Assembly (NCBI RefSeq): GCF_000002415.2
Contig: NC_009919.1
Location: forward strand, 248,001-312,000
DNA length: 64,000 bases
Origin: Plasmodium vivax
Taxonomy: Eukaryota > Apicomplexa > Aconoidasida > Haemosporida > Plasmodiidae
Direction: 5' to 3'
Below, one piece after another: positions 22,375-33,286 of this stretch. A program made the translations under genes and the position numbers. The notes beneath the pieces were generated by a model, which searched no databases, was not told the origin of the DNA, and saw nothing but the letters and a program-made list of their open reading frames with translations. Numbering within the stretch: the first letter of the stretch is position 1; every line of letters starts with the position of its first letter.

Positions 22375-25300
22375 TTTGTGCCTTTGCTTGGTCTTCCCGT
22401 GTTTGCCTTTTTTTCCCCCTTGGAGGGTAGCTCCCCCGGTTTAGCAGTTCGCTTGGCAGTAACTTCGCCAGTTAGCGAAGTTATTTTTCTTTTTTTTTTT
22501 CCACCCCCTTTTTGCAAAAATATAAATAATCAAGCTGCAAGGAAGTGGTGGCCCTCGTTTGCATCTACCCTTGCGTACATAAGCACCCGGGCAACTTCCA
22601 TACGGGTTCTTACTTGGCTATATTCCAAAGCGTGAGTTTTGTTAACCCAAGAAGGGGAACGCACACAGTGAAACGGCAAGGTTAACAAAGCGTACAACTT
22701 CGTGGCGCCCCTTTTTTCACAAGCGACCTTCAGAATATACTTACAGTTGGTGGATATACGGACAAACATGCAACATGCACCTTTGTAGGATCCTTTATTT
22801 CGCTTGACCCCCTTGTTATAGCGCCCACAGTGCATATAAGTCCAATTGGGGGGTGATGCCTCGACGGAACTATAACTGTCTGAAGAGCCTTCCTCCGTGC
22901 ATTGCTCCCATGTGCCCTTCAACCAAATGAAGGGACCTTTATAGAGCTGCCCCCAACTGGGCAGTATTTTTATTCCCTTACTGTTCTTCACTCCTGTGAG
23001 ATATGTACAGCTACTTCGTCCTCTTTCAATCTATTTAGTTTTACTGTGTTTTGTGCTGCTCTTCAGTTGTTAAGTCAAATGGGGGTTTCCATCCAAAATG
23101 TAAACAAGGGCATCCCCTTTCTGCAGATTGTACACTTAATGGGACAAAAAAAAAACACATAATTGTTCACAAACGGTACGAACTTTTGCGGAAAAAAAAA
23201 AAAAAAAAATTTGCTAGATTTGCACTACTTAGACGAATGTTACATAGGACAAATAAAAAATTAAATAAGTTAAAATAAAACCCTAATTTTTAATAAACGA
23301 ATGGGAATGCAACAAAATCGTAAAAACGTAAAGCATTTTTAATTCTTAACATCGCCTTAGAAAAACAAAAAAAAAAAAAAACTCCACTGGAGAAGAATTT
23401 GCTGCTAAATCGAACTGTTTAAGTCTATACTTAATGTATCTTTTTTTTTCTTCTCAATTTTTACGCAACCATTTCTTCTTATCAAATATTCGTGGTATGC
23501 GTAAAAATGGGAACTCTTAAAATTTGTGCAATTTGCGAAAATTTCTGCAGTTTGCGCAAATTTTCAAAGTATATACAAGTTGAAGGTACCACTCCATAAC
23601 ACGCGAAGCGTCTGCATGTACATTTGCATGCACAGCCCACGCGCATAAAAACGTACAGAAAAATTAAACACAAATAAGTGTATAAATATAAATGTTCTTA
23701 TGCTCAAAGGCTGTAATTACCTCCCCACGAGCGCGTAAAAAGTTTGGACTGCTCTTGTCTGGGGAGGGCATTCCCCCTCGAGGAAATCACTCGCGAATAC
23801 GAATATTCCTGCATGTGTAGGTGAGCACGAACACGCGTGCTTGGCCATACGTATGCATGTATGTGTTCACCTGTACATTTGCACATTCGCAATGCTGCCG
23901 AGGTGAGGTCAATCTCGCAGTGGAAACATTGCACGTGAAACAAGTTATGCCCTACGTGCCTCATAAAGGGGCGCCCGTAAAAGGTGTACACACAAGCAGA
24001 TCTCCCTTTGCGTGGCGGCACAATGTTTTCAAAAAATTTCGCAGTTTATGTTTCCCCTCGTGAAGTAATATATATACAGGGGGGGGAAACGCAAAGGGTT
24101 TCGCGAACGTGTGAGAGCCGCTCGCCGAAATGTCTGTGCAACGATTTTGCCAAAGGACGCGCACAGGTACGCATTATATACATATATACGTATATATATA
24201 CATATACATATTTATTTGTATCTGCTACGCGCACATGCGTGGTATTTATCGCGCGAGTGGCGTAGTGAAAACCGCACCAGTGTATTCACCGCTGCGTTCA
24301 CCAGTGTGTTCATCGCTCCTTAGTTTCCCACGCAATTTTTCATTCTTCATGAACGAGAAAAATGATGATAAAAATGCCTACCGTTGCTTCCTCTTAAAAG
24401 GGCCGTTTACAAACACATTTGATGCAATACTGAGGGGGGAAATTTTTGTGCAAAAGCGCGATCGAATAAATGGCACCTTTAAACCGCCCTTTGTGGGCCA
24501 TCACAAAAGTAGTGAAGAATAAACACATTGGAAGGAAAATACTTTACCAAAATGAATAAAAAATAATTTCCTTAAAAAGAGTACAATACATTTTTACACA
24601 ATCGCTCCTTCTGAAAATAAAGCACATGGACAAAAAATAAAATTTTAAAAAAAAGGAAAACCAACTATTTCGTAAAAATGAATAACGCCTTTCTTTTTTC
24701 CCCGTTTCCTTTTCCCTGCCATATGTTTGCTTTCACACTGTTGAGAAAAAAGGACAATACAACAAAATTTTCACTCCCCCAATAGGGGCATTTCAACAGC
24801 CTATATATTTCTTATGAACCTTTTTGTGTCTTCTTCTGAGAGGAAACGAGAAATTTTCATACATCGGCATGCGTCATCCACATGTGGAACACCTTTCCGC
24901 CCTATTAAAAACTCCATTCGTGTTAAAATTACGTAGCTGGCGATTTTCCATAAGCACTTGCTGGTTCCCTTTCTGCTTATTCATTTCCCCATTTTTCGCC
25001 CTTTGCTGTACCTTCATGAAATGTTCAGGAACACTAAGCGCCTCCATCTTGCTTACATTTTTGCGCATACAACTTATGCGTGCGGGAAAAAACATGTTCA
25101 CTTAACATCCACAAAATTTTCCAACGCAGAAGAGGGGGAAGGTGAAAACTGCTCTTCCGTTCGCATAATGGAAGCATATATATGTATATATAAATGTCCT
25201 TAAGCGCACGCACAGTTTGGAAAAAATGACAACTTCGCTGCGTGGTGAAGATCGCCGCTTCAGCGCATCCCTTTTTGTGCTTCACAATTTGTATGCCCTT

Positions 25301-25845
25301 CAAAATGAAAGGAAAAAAAAAAAAAATTCCATATTGCCGCTACATTTTGTTATAAAAATAAATATGCTCCTGGGAATTTTCCCAACCCACTTTTTACATC
25401 GTTAATTTGAAAAGTTTGCCGTTCCTTCCCTGTTTACCAACGCTGAAAAAAGCGCTCTTTTTTTTTCCCCACCCACAATAAAACTGCCGTAATAGCGTAA
25501 AAGCATTACAATTTTACATTAACGTGAAAAGAAATTACTTCCTTTCTCACAATTTATGCTAAGCTATTAGCGAATATTTATACATTTACATACGTATGTA
25601 CATTTTACTTTCGTCCCTTTTGCAACAACTGATCCGAACATTTCTCCTGCGCAAATTTGAGTGAAACATCCCCTCGAAGAGAAGGAAGAATAATCGTGAC
25701 ATTACTTCTCTTCGCAAGTTAAGGGAAAAAAAAAAAAAGAAAAAGGAACGATCAATAATGAGGTGGATTTAATTCTACTGGTAGAGTTTCCACCCGCAGT
25801 CTTCATCTTAGTCGAGCGAATCCTTAACACAAAAGAATCTCAAAA
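22375..25845. other. long divergent intergenic region, 3.5 kb
   Basis: This separates the starts of the phosphatase (-) and RPB11 (+). It has several T and A runs, TA-alternating tracts (24176-24215, 25180-25195) and many short frames without family resemblance. On the minus strand, strong donor sequences GTAAGTATATT (first base 22744) and GTAAGAACC (first base 22613) suggest spliced 5' UTR exons of the phosphatase or a separate transcript. No RNA gene motif (tRNA, U1-U6, SRP, RNase P) was recognised. Confidence 0.5.
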
Positions 25846-27010
25846 ATGTCTGTCCCAACCTTATCGAATAAGCCAGAAAACATCGACCTGCTTGTGCTGG
25901 CGCCCGGAGAAAAAAAGTAATCGAAAGAACGAAGTGAGATGCGCATATGTTGATCAAAGTGTGGAGAGAGTGCGGTGTAGAAGCAAACGACTCAACAAAA
26001 GAGGGGAAGCAGCACGAAAATGTGTTCTGCGCAGAGCGTTTGGAAAACTGTCCTCTTAACGAAATGGTTTAAGCTTACGCTACATAACCATGTTGATCGT
26101 TACTGCTTCGCTTTGAATGGTCCCCATCGAAGTGCTACCCCCCGCTTTTCGACTTTCAAATTGGGAGGCTTGCCAAGGAGAGAAATTGAGACCGTCATTC
26201 TGAGCTCGTTTACATGATCGTGCTAATGACCACAAACTTAATCGCTCGCATGAGCACCTAAATGTGATTCCCACCGCGCGAACAACTTTCATGTAGTACC
26301 TTCCAAAAGAAAAAAAATAAAATAAAAACTGCTCATCGTCCCCACCCCTTACATTTCAAATTTCGGCAGAGTCAGTTGCGAAATATCGGAGAAGGGCGAT
26401 TGCAATATATTTACCATAAAACTGGAGGACCACACCATAGGGAATTTGATAAAGCAGTATGATACGTTCAGAAAGGGGGGACATCCAGCCGCGCACATTG
26501 TGTGCCCCTTTCGTGTGTGTATTTATCGCATCTGCGTTGTGTCTCCACGCACGACGGAGAGAAGCCATTCCTGCCTGATAATCGCCTTTTTCTTCCCCCC
26601 ATCAGGGCACTTTGCCAAGACCCCAAGGTCACGTTCGCAGCATATAGACAACCGCATCCTCTGCAAAACACCATCGAAATAACCATCAAGCCGAAGGGCT
26701 ATGCGGGGGTTAAGTTGCTTTCAGATAATGTGAACAGTTTGCTGTCCGATGTGTCCCAGCTGAGGGAAACGTTTAAGGTAATCACGATAAATGGAAAGAA
26801 AAAAAAAAAAAGGTCCTAAGTAAAGACCCTTCAAACATATATAAGCAGAAAGGAAAGATATAAGCAGTTTTTTTTTTCTCCGTTTGAACTCTCTTTTGTA
26901 CCATTTTAATAGCTTTACATTGTCCCCACTCACACTTTTTTTTTTCCCCCATCCCTTAGAAAAAGGTCCAACGATACAAGGACAAAAGTGTGTATTACGC
27001 AGACGAGTGA
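25846..27010 (+). CDS. RPB11: RNA polymerase II subunit RPB11
   Basis: Four exons, 25846-25916, 26370-26456, 26606-26777 and 26960-27010, with GT/AG introns and matching phases, give 126 residues. The family length is about 115-120. The N-terminus IDLLVLAPGEKKVSCEI matches the RPB11 pattern (FxxPEGxKKI). The core FTIKLEDHTIGNLIKQ is the signature shared by RPB11, AC19 and bacterial alpha. TFAAYRQPHPLQNTIEITI and the final amphipathic helix (LLSDVSQLRETFK) follow. The leading LxPGxKK motif argues for RPB11 rather than the Pol I/III subunit AC19. It pairs with RPB3 in the nucleus to nucleate polymerase assembly. Introns are 453, 149 and 182 bases, and exon 1 carries only 71 coding bases. Confidence 0.93.
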
Positions 27011-28195
27011 TGTTGGTAATTCTTTATGGAGTTTCTTACGCTATTCCTTTTTGATAATTTGGATTATGCTTACGCAGCACAATTTTTTTTTTTTTTTACC
27101 CCCCTTCTTGAAGCCACGTTGCGTGTTGTACATATGTATACGCATCAACCCATATGCGAGCGTGCGTGTAGGCGCGTACACATACAAATATGCTCAAACG
27201 CTGGCGTTCTATTTGTGTGAAAATTTCTTGTTCTACACACCCCACCCCCGTACAATCCCGTTCCCTCATAATTTTTTTAACTCTTTTGCTAAAATTTTTT
27301 AAGCTACGCCATGTTTGTTTTTAAAAAGAGTATCATACACACCTCATAGTGCTGCTCTTCCGGGGGATAACCAATCAGCTGTTCGTACGCGCGCAGGAGC
27401 ATGTGTATGCAAACCTTTGCGCGCATTCTGCACTTTTGCGAACAGAAGATGTAATCTTTTTTATTTTTCATTTTATGATTTATTTTTTTTGATTTTTTCT
27501 TACCTGTGCAAGGGAAGCAGCTGGCATGCGCTAAAGCCACACATCATCGTCGCATGAGCGAAACTTATGTACACAATTGTGCAGGGGCTTTACTGTGCTT
27601 CCCCTGCACTTGAGTTTTTGTTTCGCTAGCACATGCACTGCACATTTGTATACATATAACCGTACGTATGTATATATTTTTTTTTTTTTTTTTTTTCAAT
27701 CCACCGAATTAACCAACTCATTCCAATTTTTTGATCTGTTAATTTGCTTAAAAATAAATGTAAAAAGTTCCCCTGCTTGTGCGAAGCAAGCATTAAAAGA
27801 TGCTTTTGTGAAATTCCCGGAAATGCAATCATAGCTGTATTGTTTGTAAACTCCAAAGTGTGCTAAAAAATTTGGATGACGTTTACGCAGAGGGGGAAAT
27901 TGCTCGAAAGGAAAAAAACTCCACAGCATGCCTTAGCACATGTGCTGTGGGGACGGGACTTGTTGAGCCACCCAGGGGAGGCCCCGTACATGTGAATCAG
28001 CTCGAGGGCTACGATGTAGTGGCCGCTATACAGTGGCAACTTGGAAAAACCAATTTGATCCCATCACCAGATCGAATTTCCCCCCCCCAAGGGACACCCA
28101 TTTTTATAGCTACTGCACTTCGACAGCTGCTCCTACCCTTTTGTGCGCCGAAGCAGACGTAGTCCCGAAGGAGCCTCGAAAAAACAACCCCCAAA
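27011..28195. other. spacer between RPB11 and the Ctf4-like gene
   Basis: This is a tandem + to + spacer. Besides the minus-strand candidate exon at 27343-27427, the segment 27690-27930 is open in three frames on the two strands, with protein-like content in each. No consistent gene model was found. T runs occur at 27085-27098 and 27678-27696. Confidence 0.45.
27343..27427 (-). CDS. possible isolated exon, unknown
   Basis: On the minus strand a TGCAG acceptor at 27428 and a GTGTGT donor at 27342 bracket 85 bases. They can be read as RAKVCIHMLLRAYEQLIGYP followed by PEEQHYE. The base composition is clearly higher in GC than its surroundings and the peptide looks helical and protein-like. I could not find flanking exons with confidence, so this remains a hint only. 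Confidence 0.22.
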
Positions 28196-31100
28196 ATGAA
28201 AGACTTATTCTTCACAGACATCAACAGCGCTCTCATCCTGAGACACTACGACAACAAACTGCTTCTCGTCAGCGGAAACAAAATAAAATTTTACACCTAC
28301 GAGGAAATCAAAAAGGTGGTTCGCGCACAAAATATTGCCATATACGGCGTCGATTATATAAATAAAAATGAAAAAATTGTGCACATTTCGAATAACGTAA
28401 AGTTAAAGTGCCCCCTGCGAATTAGTGAAGCCCGTTTGGGAGGAACGGACATCCCCCCGTTCGATAACGATAGTGGCATAGCTACAGAAGGGAAAAGGGA
28501 CCACACCGACAAGGGAGGCAACACACCTGCAGAAAATGCAACCTCGCAGAACGCACATGAGGGTGACCCCCACAATGGCGATTCGTGTAATGGTGCCCCC
28601 TACCCCCATAGTGATAACCTCCCCAATGGGGATGCAACAACTACCGGAGAATCGCACAGCGCGAACAATACGTTATCGGATAACCCCGGCAAGAAGGGGA
28701 ACACCTCCAAGGGTGCAACAAACCACGTGTGCATCGCCTTTGAACACGGAAATGTGTGTATCTTCTCAGAAGACGAAGCTAACAAGGAGTTTATTTACGA
28801 AAAATTAATATATAGAAAAGTATGCGACATTGTTAAAATTGAAATGTTCGCAATTAATAACAATTTGAACTGCCTAATTCTGTACAGGGACTACACCTTA
28901 ATTTTGTATAAGGATAGGTACCTGAGTTCTGTTAAGCTGCCCACGCATGAGTATGCGTATAATTTCTGCCTGAGCACGAACTATCAAAATATGGCCGTCT
29001 TCAACCACAGCAGTATGTACATATATGACCTTTCGAAGAAGGACCTCTGTATGGACGGCAAGGGGGATGCGAGGGCAGAGGGCGGGGCACACGAGTCGAG
29101 TGGGGTGACCGGCAGTGGAGTGAACGACGCTGGGGGGAGCGGCGTTAGCGGTAACAATGGGAGCACCGCCAACGACGCCACCCCCAACAACTGCGTGGAG
29201 GTGAAGAACATCTTCGACCTTTCGAAGAACTACAAAAATATCCTGAATTGCGACTGGCATCCCAAAAACCACTGCATCTCCCTGTGTGGGAAAAAGGCCG
29301 TGCGGTACCTAACCATATACAACTACAAGGTGTACGAATTTTCAGGCGAAGAAATTCACGAGTCTTTTATTAACGCCACCAAGTTTATCACCATTTCGGA
29401 TAATGTAATTTTACTGACTACGCTAAGTTGCGCCGATTGCCTCTTCTGCGTGTGGGAATTCGAACTGGAGTACTGCCTCTACAAATTTAAGAGCGAGTAC
29501 TTGATTTCCCATTTTGACCTGTCCTACTATAATGACCATCTGCATATGTCTATGCTAGCCCAGGAGAAGCACCTAGCCAATGTAAAACTGCTGGGGAAGA
29601 AAATTTTGCAAAAAATCGAGTGGAACGATTCAGAAAAGGAGGCAAGTAGCGCTGAAGAAGAACACCAAAATGAGGGGTCCAACTGGGAGAACTCCACTGC
29701 TGGAAAACCAATTCATGTGAAGCAGAACGTAAACAACATTGCTGACATTTTGAAAGATAACAATAACTACCACGTGGAGAGGAAGAAAAAGCTCAGCGTG
29801 AAGAGCACGTCCACCTTTCCAAATGAGCGAAGTAAAATGAGCAGCGAGTTACGCACAGGGAGCAACGATAAGCGAAGGAATAGCGATTCGTATTCGGGCG
29901 ACCTGTACCTTCATTTGAACAATGTAAAAAAGAGGAAAAAGAAAATATTCACCGATGACGATGAGGAAAGCAAAGATGCATTTATCAACATGTCGCATAA
30001 GAAAGTTGCGCGGGATCGAGATGCACACGCACACGCAGATTCACATGCAGATGAGCAGAGCAAGAGGGAGGACAAGCAGGATGAGTACTACGAAGGTAGG
30101 AAGGCAGACAAGGACAGCGACTACCAGTACAATAGCGACGAAAATGAAAAACGCATTTCGCATGGCAAAAGGAGACACGCCAACCGGGTTGAAGAGGACA
30201 ATGAGTACAACCCGAAGGAGTACAATTTGCAAGATTTTATAAACAAAAATAGAGATGTCATACGGAATAGCAGTAAAGGGGGGCAGAATGGAGACCCACT
30301 TTTTGAAGACAGCAATTATCTGTTCGATAATGAAGATGAGCAGAAAAGCGTAACGGGCTTTAACACCTACGTTAAGGACAAATTTGACCAACTGAGAGAG
30401 CTAAAAAAGGAGGTAGATTTGCTGCAAAAGCAGATTAGTGGCTACACAAAAATTAATCATGACGATTTTATTGTGCTCTGCCCAGGGCTATGCGAAGAAC
30501 CAGAAAATATAAACGACCAGTGGTGCATGTTCTGGAATGATATAGGACATATAACAAAGAAAAAAGAGGGAAACAAAACCTACATCTATGTATACCTTTT
30601 CAGAGGGGAAGATGTGGGGAAGAAAAAAATCACAGATATTTACAACGTAACGGCAGCATCGTTAAGTGCCTACGGATTCGCTTTAGCATCCAACCCGTAT
30701 GAAAAATCTTTCTCGAAAATTAACAGCATATTATGTTTTCACAATTTGAGGGATAATGTCATTTGGAACAAGTACTTACCAAATGATGAGTTCATCAAAG
30801 GAGTAGCCAACGGAAATAACTTCGTCGCCATTGTCACATCTAGTAACTTTCTAAGAATCTATTCTACATATGGGTATATAATTAACACTTTTCTCTTGAA
30901 GGGGTTACCCGTGGCTATCTGTGCATATGACTACCTCCTCTTTGTGATCACTTGCCAGTACATTTTTGAAGGCGTCTCCACGTATAACATAAACAATGTG
31001 TATAATTGTACGCTCTACAAAATTAATGAAAATTTTACCAACTTGAAAACGAACAAGTATAATACGTACCACATAACAGTACTTTATGATGACGTTTTGT

Positions 31101-32371
31101 CTCTCCCCTCATGTCATTACTTGAATTGGGTTAACATGTCCAATTTTGGCATTCCATACGTTAGGGATACCTCCAATTTCATATACGGTTTATACCCTCT
31201 TTTTAAGAGCAGCACCAACCATATTGTGTATGATTGGGTCCCCGTTTTCGACTTTAACAATTTGAACAAAGTGGAACCCACGGAGAGGAGGGCTGCCATC
31301 CATAGCGCAAAACAGATGCATGGCAACATGAAAGGTGGTAACAAAAACACCGCTACTGACGCGCAGCAAGATGAAGATGAAAACGATGAAAATGAACCCA
31401 ACCCGAATGGTGACAACCCAGATGATGATCTCCTTTCCTACAGTGAATGCACCTACTACCCTCTCTATTTTGACAATTTTGAGCAAATCTCCGTTATCAA
31501 ATTATATAAAAATGAAATAGAGCCTAGGTCGAACAAGATAGAAAGCTGCTTAGGTTACAACGTGGAGAAGAAGTACATCCTCTCGAACGAATGCAACCTC
31601 ATTAAGTATGAACGATTTGTTAAATTGATACAAACTAATCCGAACCTCTCCCTAGACAACGATTCCAGCAGTAGCGAATTTACTTCCCTACCTTGGGAGC
31701 AGTACGACGAATTGCGCTCTCGAGTCGACCTTTTCTGCAAACAGTTATTTGCTAACATACACTATGACTACATGAATGATGGTAAAAATAAAAGTGCAAG
31801 TGATACCCTAAAATCGCTAAACAAGTTATACGATAAATGGATCATGCGAATGTTTGCTATACTCAAAAATGATAAGAAGAATCAAAAACTAGCTGTCAAA
31901 ACGTCTAGGTTATTCAAAAATATTAAAAATATGATGCTCTCCATAAGCCTTGTGGATGACGAATACAGCACCCTGCACAGCGAAATTACAAACGAATATT
32001 TAAAAAGACAAATAAAAGACGAAAGCTACAAAAATTTTGAAGAAAATTTACATTACGATGAAGATTATAAAGACGACGAACAGAAACGGAAAGAAATATA
32101 CGAAAAGTACTACCACAATAATCAGCACCTGTCCGAGGATGAGAAGAAAAACCTACCGGACGTTAAGCAAACGAATCAGCAGTACGTCAACGCTGCGAAG
32201 ACGCAAGTCGAACATAAGGAGAAAAAGGAAAGTGGGTTCCTCGATAAATTCTTTACGGGTGTGACCAAAAATCAAAGTGTCGACAACCTCTTCTCGCAGG
32301 AGAAAAAAACCACGCAAATTAAGAAAAAGAACACCTTGGAGAGTTTCTTCTCCGAGCTGAAGGAGAACTGA
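28196..32371 (+). CDS. CTF4: Ctf4/AND-1 (WDHD1)-like replisome hub protein
   Basis: A single open frame of 1,391 residues with ATG at 28196. The N-terminal ~450 residues are a divergent beta-propeller (WD40-like) region interrupted by low-complexity insertions (about 90-170 and 285-330). An acidic and basic linker with DDDEE and KKRKKK clusters covers about 480-740. Residues about 755-1060 match the Ctf4 SepB propeller: VLCPGLCEEPENINDQWCMF near the start, LRIYSTYGYIINTFLLKG in the middle, and LPSCHYLNWVNMSNFGIPYV with IVYDWVPVFDF near the end. A helical segment follows (about 1170-1260), as in the Ctf4 trimer that links the CMG helicase to polymerase alpha-primase. The last 60 residues carry two xxLxxFF motifs (see findings). 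Ctf4 identity rests on motif pattern, not a search. Confidence 0.8.
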   Translation: MKDLFFTDINSALILRHYDNKLLLVSGNKIKFYTYEEIKKVVRAQNIAIYGVDYINKNEKIVHISNNVKLKCPLRISEARLGGTDIPPFDNDSGIATEGKRDHTDKGGNTPAENATSQNAHEGDPHNGDSCNGAPYPHSDNLPNGDATTTGESHSANNTLSDNPGKKGNTSKGATNHVCIAFEHGNVCIFSEDEANKEFIYEKLIYRKVCDIVKIEMFAINNNLNCLILYRDYTLILYKDRYLSSVKLPTHEYAYNFCLSTNYQNMAVFNHSSMYIYDLSKKDLCMDGKGDARAEGGAHESSGVTGSGVNDAGGSGVSGNNGSTANDATPNNCVEVKNIFDLSKNYKNILNCDWHPKNHCISLCGKKAVRYLTIYNYKVYEFSGEEIHESFINATKFITISDNVILLTTLSCADCLFCVWEFELEYCLYKFKSEYLISHFDLSYYNDHLHMSMLAQEKHLANVKLLGKKILQKIEWNDSEKEASSAEEEHQNEGSNWENSTAGKPIHVKQNVNNIADILKDNNNYHVERKKKLSVKSTSTFPNERSKMSSELRTGSNDKRRNSDSYSGDLYLHLNNVKKRKKKIFTDDDEESKDAFINMSHKKVARDRDAHAHADSHADEQSKREDKQDEYYEGRKADKDSDYQYNSDENEKRISHGKRRHANRVEEDNEYNPKEYNLQDFINKNRDVIRNSSKGGQNGDPLFEDSNYLFDNEDEQKSVTGFNTYVKDKFDQLRELKKEVDLLQKQISGYTKINHDDFIVLCPGLCEEPENINDQWCMFWNDIGHITKKKEGNKTYIYVYLFRGEDVGKKKITDIYNVTAASLSAYGFALASNPYEKSFSKINSILCFHNLRDNVIWNKYLPNDEFIKGVANGNNFVAIVTSSNFLRIYSTYGYIINTFLLKGLPVAICAYDYLLFVITCQYIFEGVSTYNINNVYNCTLYKINENFTNLKTNKYNTYHITVLYDDVLSLPSCHYLNWVNMSNFGIPYVRDTSNFIYGLYPLFKSSTNHIVYDWVPVFDFNNLNKVEPTERRAAIHSAKQMHGNMKGGNKNTATDAQQDEDENDENEPNPNGDNPDDDLLSYSECTYYPLYFDNFEQISVIKLYKNEIEPRSNKIESCLGYNVEKKYILSNECNLIKYERFVKLIQTNPNLSLDNDSSSSEFTSLPWEQYDELRSRVDLFCKQLFANIHYDYMNDGKNKSASDTLKSLNKLYDKWIMRMFAILKNDKKNQKLAVKTSRLFKNIKNMMLSISLVDDEYSTLHSEITNEYLKRQIKDESYKNFEENLHYDEDYKDDEQKRKEIYEKYYHNNQHLSEDEKKNLPDVKQTNQQYVNAAKTQVEHKEKKESGFLDKFFTGVTKNQSVDNLFSQEKKTTQIKKKNTLESFFSELKEN

Positions 32372-33286
32372 GGAGGGGCGGCAGCGATGGGAAGGGGGGT
32401 GAAACGAAAGTTCTGGGGAGTGCCCCTTCCAAAGTTAAAGCAGCACGTTTACAAATAGGCACATGACCACGTTGTGCATTTTTCTGTCCATTCCTCGGTG
32501 TTTCTTTTTTTTTTTTCCTCACCCGCTAAATCACGCATGTTTTGCTATTTACCCCCTGGATGGCTCCTCCGTGCCGAATTATAAAGCCTCCCCTTCGAGG
32601 AAAACCTTTAGTGCAATTCGAATTAAACGTTTTACGCCTCCGCGTCGTTTTTGTTTCTTTTAAGCAACTCTACTATTCTGCTCGCCCAAACAGCGGCGAA
32701 TCTGAAAGGAGTGCCCAAACCGTTGTCGTTTTCCCGTTTTTCTAATGCAACAGGGGAGACGCATTGCACCATCCCATTTTAAACACGCACGTAGGTACGT
32801 TGGTAAATCCTTACGCGTTACGTGCGCACCACGTGGCCGCTATTCTTCATAGAAAAGAAACAGTCCCCGGGGCTTAGTTTGACTCAAAAAAAATAAAGAA
32901 AAATTGGATGCAATTATGCTCTGCAAATTGCAAATTGCATATTGCAAATTGCAAACTGGTGTGTTAGCGCTGCTGAGAAGGCATGCCCCCCCACTTGACA
33001 CGCTTGCCACCTGGCTATCCCCGCATGTACAAAAAAACGCGACATGAAAAAGCAACAAATGGTGAATACAGGAAGGAAAATAATATAATAATATAATAGT
33101 ATAATAAATGTGTAACCAGTTGCGGGCTGACTTCCCAAGCTGGCCATTCGACCAACCGCTAAAAGACGCTCACGAAAAAGCTTCAAAAGCATTCGCGCCA
33201 CCGCGAACCGTGCGCGCTGTTACAAAAAAAAGGGATAATCCTCTCCAGATTAGCAGCTTCACCCACGTGAGATGCTCACCCGCCCA
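32372..33286. other. convergent 3' intergenic region
   Basis: This lies between the Ctf4-like stop and the stop of the minus-strand gene at 33287. It contains a short array of TGCAAAT units near 32921-32957 and an ATAAT-rich tract at 33080-33107. No coding segment is supported. Confidence 0.55.
32921..32957 (+). repeat. tandem 7-8 base repeat, unit TTGCAAA
   Basis: Five nearly perfect copies read tctgcaaattgcaaattgca, then tattgcaaattgcaaact, in the spacer between two convergent genes. Confidence 0.75.

Noticed and set aside
22530..22991. 153-codon minus-strand frame upstream of the phosphatase
   Set aside because: It begins from a GTG, contains strong splice donors inside it and has no family resemblance. 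I treat it as untranslated or intronic and report only the donors.
24130..24522. 130-codon plus-strand frame
   Set aside because: It includes a long Tyr/Ile alternation produced by a TATA-type tract, and nothing in it suggests a protein family.
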